64,000 nt of DNA. Source: Anaerovibrio lipolyticus LB2005. GTDB taxonomy: Bacteria; Bacillota; Negativicutes; Selenomonadales; Selenomonadaceae. This document shows positions 60,216 to 64,000 of the stretch, piece after piece. The position numbers were made by a program, and so were the translations under genes. Below the pieces are notes generated by a model. It had not been told where the DNA came from, searched no databases, and saw only the letters and a program-made list of their open reading frames with translations. The stretch covers positions 1 through 64,000 of the forward strand of contig NZ_JHYA01000006.1 of NCBI RefSeq assembly GCF_000621545.1, read 5' to 3'. Positions within the stretch are counted from its first letter, which is position 1, and every line of letters begins with the position of its first letter.

Positions 60216-62156
60216 ATGAAGAATCTTGAGATTGATCTGGAAACCTATTCATCGGTGAAGCTTAAAAAGAGCGGCGTTTACCCGTATGCTGAGTCACCCG
60301 ATTTTGAAATTCTTCTGTTCGGATACAGTGTGGACGGAGGGGAAGTCAAGGTGATTGACCTTGCCCTGGGTGAAAAGATCCCTGATGAAATAATTGCAGC
60401 ACTGACCGATGAGAAAGTCACAAAGTGGGCCTTCAACGCACAGTTCGAGCGTATTTGTTTATCAAGATATCTGGGCCTTAAAACGGGTGAATATCTTTCT
60501 CCAAAACAGTGGAAATGCAGCATGGTCTGGTCAGCCTATATGGGGCTTCCGCTTTCCCTGGAAGGAGTAGGTATAATACTTGGACTTGAAAAGCAGAAGC
60601 TGGCTGCCGGAAAGGATTTGATAAAGTATTTCTGTGAGCCTTGCACGCCCACAAAGTCAAATGGTGGAAGAACAAGAAACCTTCCGAAGCATGATATGGA
60701 AAAGTGGAGGCTTTTCAAGGAGTACAATGCAAGGGATGTTGAGGCGGAAATGCAGATACAGTCAAGACTGGCAAAGTTTCCCGTGCCGGATAATGTATGG
60801 GACGAGTACCATCTTGACCAGGAAATAAACGACAGGGGAATACTTGTTGATATGGAATTTGCGAGAATTGCCATCGCAATTGATGGGAAATCTCATAGTA
60901 TGCTGATTGAAATGCTGAAGAGCAAGACAGGACTCGATAATCCAAACTCCGTATTACAGATGAAGTCGTGGCTTGCGGATAACGGTGTTTTAACAGATAC
61001 ACTTGGCAAAAAGGCTGTTGCTGAACTGATAAAGGAGACTGATAGTGATGTGGCCGATGTACTTTTAATGAGGCAAAAGATTGCCAGATCATCGGTAAAG
61101 AAGTATCAGGCAATGCAGAATGCGGCCTGCAGCGATCACAGGGTACGAGGGATGTTCATGTTTTATGGGGCAAACAGGACAGGACGTTTCAGTTCAAGGC
61201 TTGTGCAGCTGCAGAATCTTCCCAAGAACTATATATCTGATCTGGATGAGGCACGGGGACTTGTAAGAAGCGGCAATTACGAAGCACTGGATATTCTTTA
61301 TGAGGATATTCCGGATACCCTTTCACAGCTGATACGCACTGCTTTTATTCCTGGTAACGGTAAGGTGTTTATTGTTGCTGACTTTTCTGCAATCGAAGCA
61401 AGGGTAATTGCATGGTATGCGGGAGAACAGTGGCGAATTGAAGCTTTTGAGGACGGAGAGGACATCTATTGTGCCTCGGCCTCACAGATGTTTGGGATAC
61501 CGGTAGAAAAGCACGGGGTGAATGGGCATCTCAGACAGAAAGGTAAAATCGCAGAACTTGCCCTGGGCTATGGAGGATCAGTTGGTGCATTGAAGGAAAT
61601 GGGAGCTATTGATATGGGATTAAACGAGGATGAGCTTCCTGACCTGGTAAATGCGTGGAGAAGTGCCAATCCGCATATAGTAAGATTTTGGTGGGATGTT
61701 GACCGCGCAGTAAAGAAAGCTATCAAGGAAAAAACGGTTACAAATGTGAAAGGTATAAGCTTCACATGCAGAAGCGGAATGCTGTTTATAAAACTTCCTT
61801 CGGGGAGAGTTCTCTCCTATGTCAAACCAAAAATAGGAATAAACAGATTTGGCGGGGAGTCAGTAAACTTTGAAGGCATTGGTACAGCAAAGAAATGGGA
61901 AAGACTGGAAAGCTACGGTCCAAAGTTTGTGGAGAATATTGTTCAGGCCACAAGCAGGGATTTACTGATGCACGCAATGAAGACTCTCAGGAATTTAAGA
62001 ATAGTGGCCCATGTCCATGATGAAGTAATTATAGAGGCTGATACCGGCATAAGCCTTGATGCAGTTTGCAAGAAAATGGCTGAGGTTCCGTCCTGGGCAA
62101 ATGGATTGAACCTTAGGGCTGATGGATATATTTGCAAATTTTATAAAAAAGATTAA
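60216..62156 (+). CDS. Phage-type family A DNA polymerase
   Basis: A 646-aa protein started at 60216 behind TTAGGAGG. The N-terminal 3'-5' exonuclease begins EIDLETYSSV (catalytic D/E), with KWAFNAQFERICL next. The polymerase domain has GANRTGRFSSRLVQLQNLPK (part), motif A FIVADFSAIEARVIAWYAG (part), a motif-B region with KGKIAELALGYGG and motif C VAHVHDEVIIE. The length and lack of a 5' nuclease are usual for phage PolA. Appears intact. Confidence 0.9.
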   Translation: MKNLEIDLETYSSVKLKKSGVYPYAESPDFEILLFGYSVDGGEVKVIDLALGEKIPDEIIAALTDEKVTKWAFNAQFERICLSRYLGLKTGEYLSPKQWKCSMVWSAYMGLPLSLEGVGIILGLEKQKLAAGKDLIKYFCEPCTPTKSNGGRTRNLPKHDMEKWRLFKEYNARDVEAEMQIQSRLAKFPVPDNVWDEYHLDQEINDRGILVDMEFARIAIAIDGKSHSMLIEMLKSKTGLDNPNSVLQMKSWLADNGVLTDTLGKKAVAELIKETDSDVADVLLMRQKIARSSVKKYQAMQNAACSDHRVRGMFMFYGANRTGRFSSRLVQLQNLPKNYISDLDEARGLVRSGNYEALDILYEDIPDTLSQLIRTAFIPGNGKVFIVADFSAIEARVIAWYAGEQWRIEAFEDGEDIYCASASQMFGIPVEKHGVNGHLRQKGKIAELALGYGGSVGALKEMGAIDMGLNEDELPDLVNAWRSANPHIVRFWWDVDRAVKKAIKEKTVTNVKGISFTCRSGMLFIKLPSGRVLSYVKPKIGINRFGGESVNFEGIGTAKKWERLESYGPKFVENIVQATSRDLLMHAMKTLRNLRIVAHVHDEVIIEADTGISLDAVCKKMAEVPSWANGLNLRADGYICKFYKKD

Positions 62157-62173
62157 TAGAAACGTCCTTTTTT

Positions 62174-62211
62174 ACCTCCTTTCGTGGCTTAACGATAGGA
62201 GGTGTTTTTTT
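62174..62211 (+). promoter_or_regulatory. Hairpin that hides the excisionase ribosome binding site
   Basis: ACCTCCT (62174-62180) is perfectly complementary to AGGAGGT (62197-62203), which is the xis Shine-Dalgarno, and T7 follows before the ATG. The same hairpin can act as a terminator behind the polymerase. It could therefore both limit read-through and sequester the xis start. Confidence 0.5.
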
Positions 62212-62421
62212 ATGGCAGATAAAAATGCGTATATCCCTATATGGGAAAAGTATTCTCTCAGTATGGAGGAAGCAGCAGCATATTATGGAATCGGCGTTAA
62301 AAAGCTTTACGGCTTAATCCGTAGTAACCCAAATGCTGATTTTATTCTTGAAATTGGGGCGCATTGCAGAATTAAAAGGGTAATGTTTGAAAAATATCTT
62401 GATGAAACTACAGCCATATAA
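62212..62421 (+). CDS. xis: Excisionase (Tn916 Xis type)
   Basis: A 69-aa winged-helix protein: YIPIWEKYSLSMEEAAAYYGIG followed by KKLYGLI and RIKRVMFEKYL. The pattern matches Tn916 Xis (IPIWERYTLTIEEASKYF...). It bends DNA to favour excision with Int. Start at 62212 behind AGGAGGTG. Confidence 0.85.
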   Translation: MADKNAYIPIWEKYSLSMEEAAAYYGIGVKKLYGLIRSNPNADFILEIGAHCRIKRVMFEKYLDETTAI

Positions 62422-62434
62422 AAATAGCATTTTG

Positions 62435-62489
62435 AAAAGAAGATTTCCTGACGATATTATTAAATTAATATTCAAGACAATCTTCTTTT
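62435..62489 (+). terminator. Inverted repeat between xis and int
   Basis: AAAAGAAGATT (62435-62445) pairs with AATCTTCTTTT (62479-62489). AT-rich loop. A possible weak terminator or attenuator controlling int. Confidence 0.4.
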
Positions 62490-62511
62490 CTTCATGAAAG
62501 GAGAGATTATT

Positions 62512-63714
62512 GTGAGCGAGAAAAGAAGAGACAAAAAAGGTCGTATTTTACATAATGGCGAGATACAGATGCCTGACGGGCGCTATAGATTTAAATATCT
62601 TGGCCCAAATGGGAAAGAAATAGCAATTTATAGTTGGAGACTCGTCAGTACCGATATTACTCCTGCAGGAAAAAAAGATTCAGAACCTTTAAGAGAATTA
62701 GAAAAACAGATTCAGAAAGACATCTTTGATAATATTGATACGCGTGCAAGTAATATTACTGTACTGCAACTTGTAAAAAAGTATATTGCAACCAAGAAGG
62801 GGGTCAGACGAAACACTCAAAATGGTTATCATACAGTTCTTACTCTGTTAGAAAATGATTCTTTTGGTAGAAAAATTATTGCAAATGTAAAAAAATCTGA
62901 TGCTAAAACATGGTTGATAAAGCTCCAGGAAGACGACGGAAGGAGTTATAATAGTGTTCGTGTTGTTGGTGGGGTACTTAGACCAGCGTTTCAGCTTGCA
63001 GTTGATGATGATTTCATTCGAAAGAATCCGTTTTCATTTTCTTTAAAAGATGTAATTGTTAATGAAAGTTTGAAACGAGAGGCTCTTTCGGAGGATGATG
63101 AGAAGAAATTTCTCGAATTTATCAAAGTAGATGGAGTTTACAAGAAATATTATGAGGTTATCTACATTCTCTTTAAGACCGGAATGCGTATTTCTGAATT
63201 TTGTGGTCTTACAATGGATGATATTAATTTTGATGATCATTCAATCAATATAGATCATCAGTTATTGAAGACCTCAAAGGTTGGGTACTATATTGAAAAA
63301 ACAAAAACCAAAAATGGTACTAGGGTAATACCGATGACAGACGATGTTGAGGAATGTTTCAGGACACTTATTGCAAAAAGAAAAACTCCACTTAAAGAAC
63401 CTATAGTAGATGGATATTCTGGTTTTTTATTTTTCAACAGAGAAAGAAGTATAACACATGCATATCTGTGGAATCAGTATTTCAAGAGAATTGTTGAGAA
63501 ATATAATAGACTTAACAAGGATTCTCAGATACCAAAGGTTACTCCTCATATTTGCAGGCATACTTATTGTTCAAATATGGCAAAAAGTGGAATAAATCCG
63601 AAGGCACTTCAGTATCTTATGGGCCATTCAAGCATAAGTGTAACATTAAATATTTATACCCATTTGAATTATAACGACATAAAGGAAGAGGTACACAGAA
63701 TAAATAATGCGTGA
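62512..63714 (+). CDS. int: Tyrosine integrase (Tn916 Int type)
   Basis: A 400-aa protein started at the GTG at 62512 (AAGGAGAG site), giving MSEKRRDKKGRIL as in Tn916 Int. AP2-like arm-binding N-terminus (QMPDGRYRFKYLGPNG), SAM-like core-binding domain, and catalytic domain with Arg in FKTGMRISEFCG, His-x-x-Arg in TPHICRHTYCS, His in LMGHSSI and the nucleophile Tyr in LNIYTHLNY. Apparently intact. It should integrate and excise the element. Confidence 0.9.
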   Translation: MSEKRRDKKGRILHNGEIQMPDGRYRFKYLGPNGKEIAIYSWRLVSTDITPAGKKDSEPLRELEKQIQKDIFDNIDTRASNITVLQLVKKYIATKKGVRRNTQNGYHTVLTLLENDSFGRKIIANVKKSDAKTWLIKLQEDDGRSYNSVRVVGGVLRPAFQLAVDDDFIRKNPFSFSLKDVIVNESLKREALSEDDEKKFLEFIKVDGVYKKYYEVIYILFKTGMRISEFCGLTMDDINFDDHSINIDHQLLKTSKVGYYIEKTKTKNGTRVIPMTDDVEECFRTLIAKRKTPLKEPIVDGYSGFLFFNRERSITHAYLWNQYFKRIVEKYNRLNKDSQIPKVTPHICRHTYCSNMAKSGINPKALQYLMGHSSISVTLNIYTHLNYNDIKEEVHRINNA

Positions 63715-63761
63715 CATTCAGGCATATGGTGAAATTCCTGGTATAAAGATGTTTTTCTAAC

Positions 63762-63784
63762 AATTTTATACCGAATTTTATACC
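63762..63784 (+). repeat. Right arm-type repeats AATTTTATACC x2
   Basis: AATTTTATACC at 63762-63772 and 63774-63784, matching the pair at the left end (48636-48655). Confidence 0.5.
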
Positions 63785-63888
63785 TTTTGGTGACAAAAAT
63801 ATGCCAAATTATGCCAGAATATGGCAATAATCATATATGCTTCAATCCTTGGTAAATAAGGGATTATGGGAGAAATAGGGGGATTGGC

Positions 63889-63907
63889 TAATACAAATAC
63901 AAATATC
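63889..63907 (+). repeat. Right 19-bp direct repeat, candidate attachment-site element
   Basis: TAATACAAATACAAATATC, identical to 48548-48566. Lies ~170 bp past the integrase stop. Confidence 0.5.
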
Positions 63908-63910
63908 TCC

Positions 63911-63939
63911 TTGACATGAACATAAAACAGTAGTATATT
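63911..63939 (+). promoter_or_regulatory. Consensus promoter for the gene beyond the window
   Basis: TTGACA (63911-63916), 17-bp spacer, TATATT (63934-63939). It directly follows the right direct repeat, so the element sits just upstream of a host promoter. Confidence 0.65.
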
Positions 63940-64000
63940 ACTCTATGTTAACTACATTAATCCGAAGAAGTCATCAGAATGCTTAGCAGACTGGTGATGG

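Larger units (their letters stand above)
63715..64000. other. Right end of the element and flank
   Basis: Holds arm-like repeats (63762-63784), three ATATGCC-like repeats (63799-63826), a possible core CTTGGTAAATAAGGGATT (63848-63865), the right 19-bp direct repeat (63889-63907) and a consensus promoter pointing out of the window (63911-63939). No gene seen. Confidence 0.55.

Overview
The window reads as the chromosome of an anaerobic, moderately low-GC Firmicute. Strong Shine-Dalgarno sites, many TTG/GTG starts, a T-box leader, a rubredoxin, a Nim-type flavoprotein, FucO, DcuC- and NhaC-type carriers and futalosine-type menaquinone enzymes all fit. My best guess is a Negativicute (Selenomonadales type), but that is inference and no rRNA or tRNA gene is present to test it.

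Layout. (1) 1-3.2 kb is a scarred accessory patch: a double-glycine leader peptide cut by the window edge, a tiny coiled-coil gene, a PhlG-type C-C hydrolase, a broken LysR regulator, a peptide deformylase and a macro/DUF1653 deletion chimera. (2) 3.2-17.8 kb is mostly ordinary chromosome: a guanidinium exporter/Nim operon behind a riboswitch-like hairpin, fucO, a GlcNAc-type PTS gene, a DMT transporter, a GGDEF protein, an acyltransferase with a MarR regulator, an isochorismatase-type hydrolase, an exported C26 amidotransferase-fold protein and a DUF2075 ATPase. A ~110 bp duplicated scar lies on both sides of the gdx-fucO segment. (3) 17.8-18.5 kb holds three tandem modules of a type I (Fst/par-like) toxin-antitoxin locus, one with an intact 28-residue toxin. 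(4) 18.6-48.1 kb is chromosomal: cytidine deaminase, a BvgS-like hybrid kinase, a large cyclic-nucleotide-binding-fold protein, ThiT, a T-box-controlled CstA transporter, an alarmone synthetase, rubredoxin, a chemoreceptor, two tandem pilin-like genes, a PepT-like peptidase with a DcuC-like carrier, two MqnE-like genes plus MqnC plus an MTAP-like phosphorylase, an M13 peptidase, an NhaC antiporter, a second GGDEF protein, LemA plus a TPM-domain protein, and a methyltransferase pseudogene. (5) About 48.5-63.9 kb is an integrated element flanked by a 19-bp direct repeat. It has a Tn916-type excisionase/integrase at the right end and a phage replication set (DUF2800, DUF2815, family A polymerase), plus wrecked phage packaging genes: a headless terminase and a portal fused in frame to DUF2800. 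It also carries duplicated DUF4314/zinc-ribbon genes and AT-rich cargo.

Most interesting cargo: a two-gene operon at 49.5-52.2 kb encodes a protein ending in a PF14311-like zinc ribbon and a predicted HEPN-NACHT NTPase without the usual C-terminal sensor. An inverted, very AT-rich gene for a large four-TM protein sits between the terminase and portal remnants. Both look like candidate anti-phage modules. The function is inferred from architecture and position, not shown.

All homology statements rest on reading motifs by eye. No search was run.
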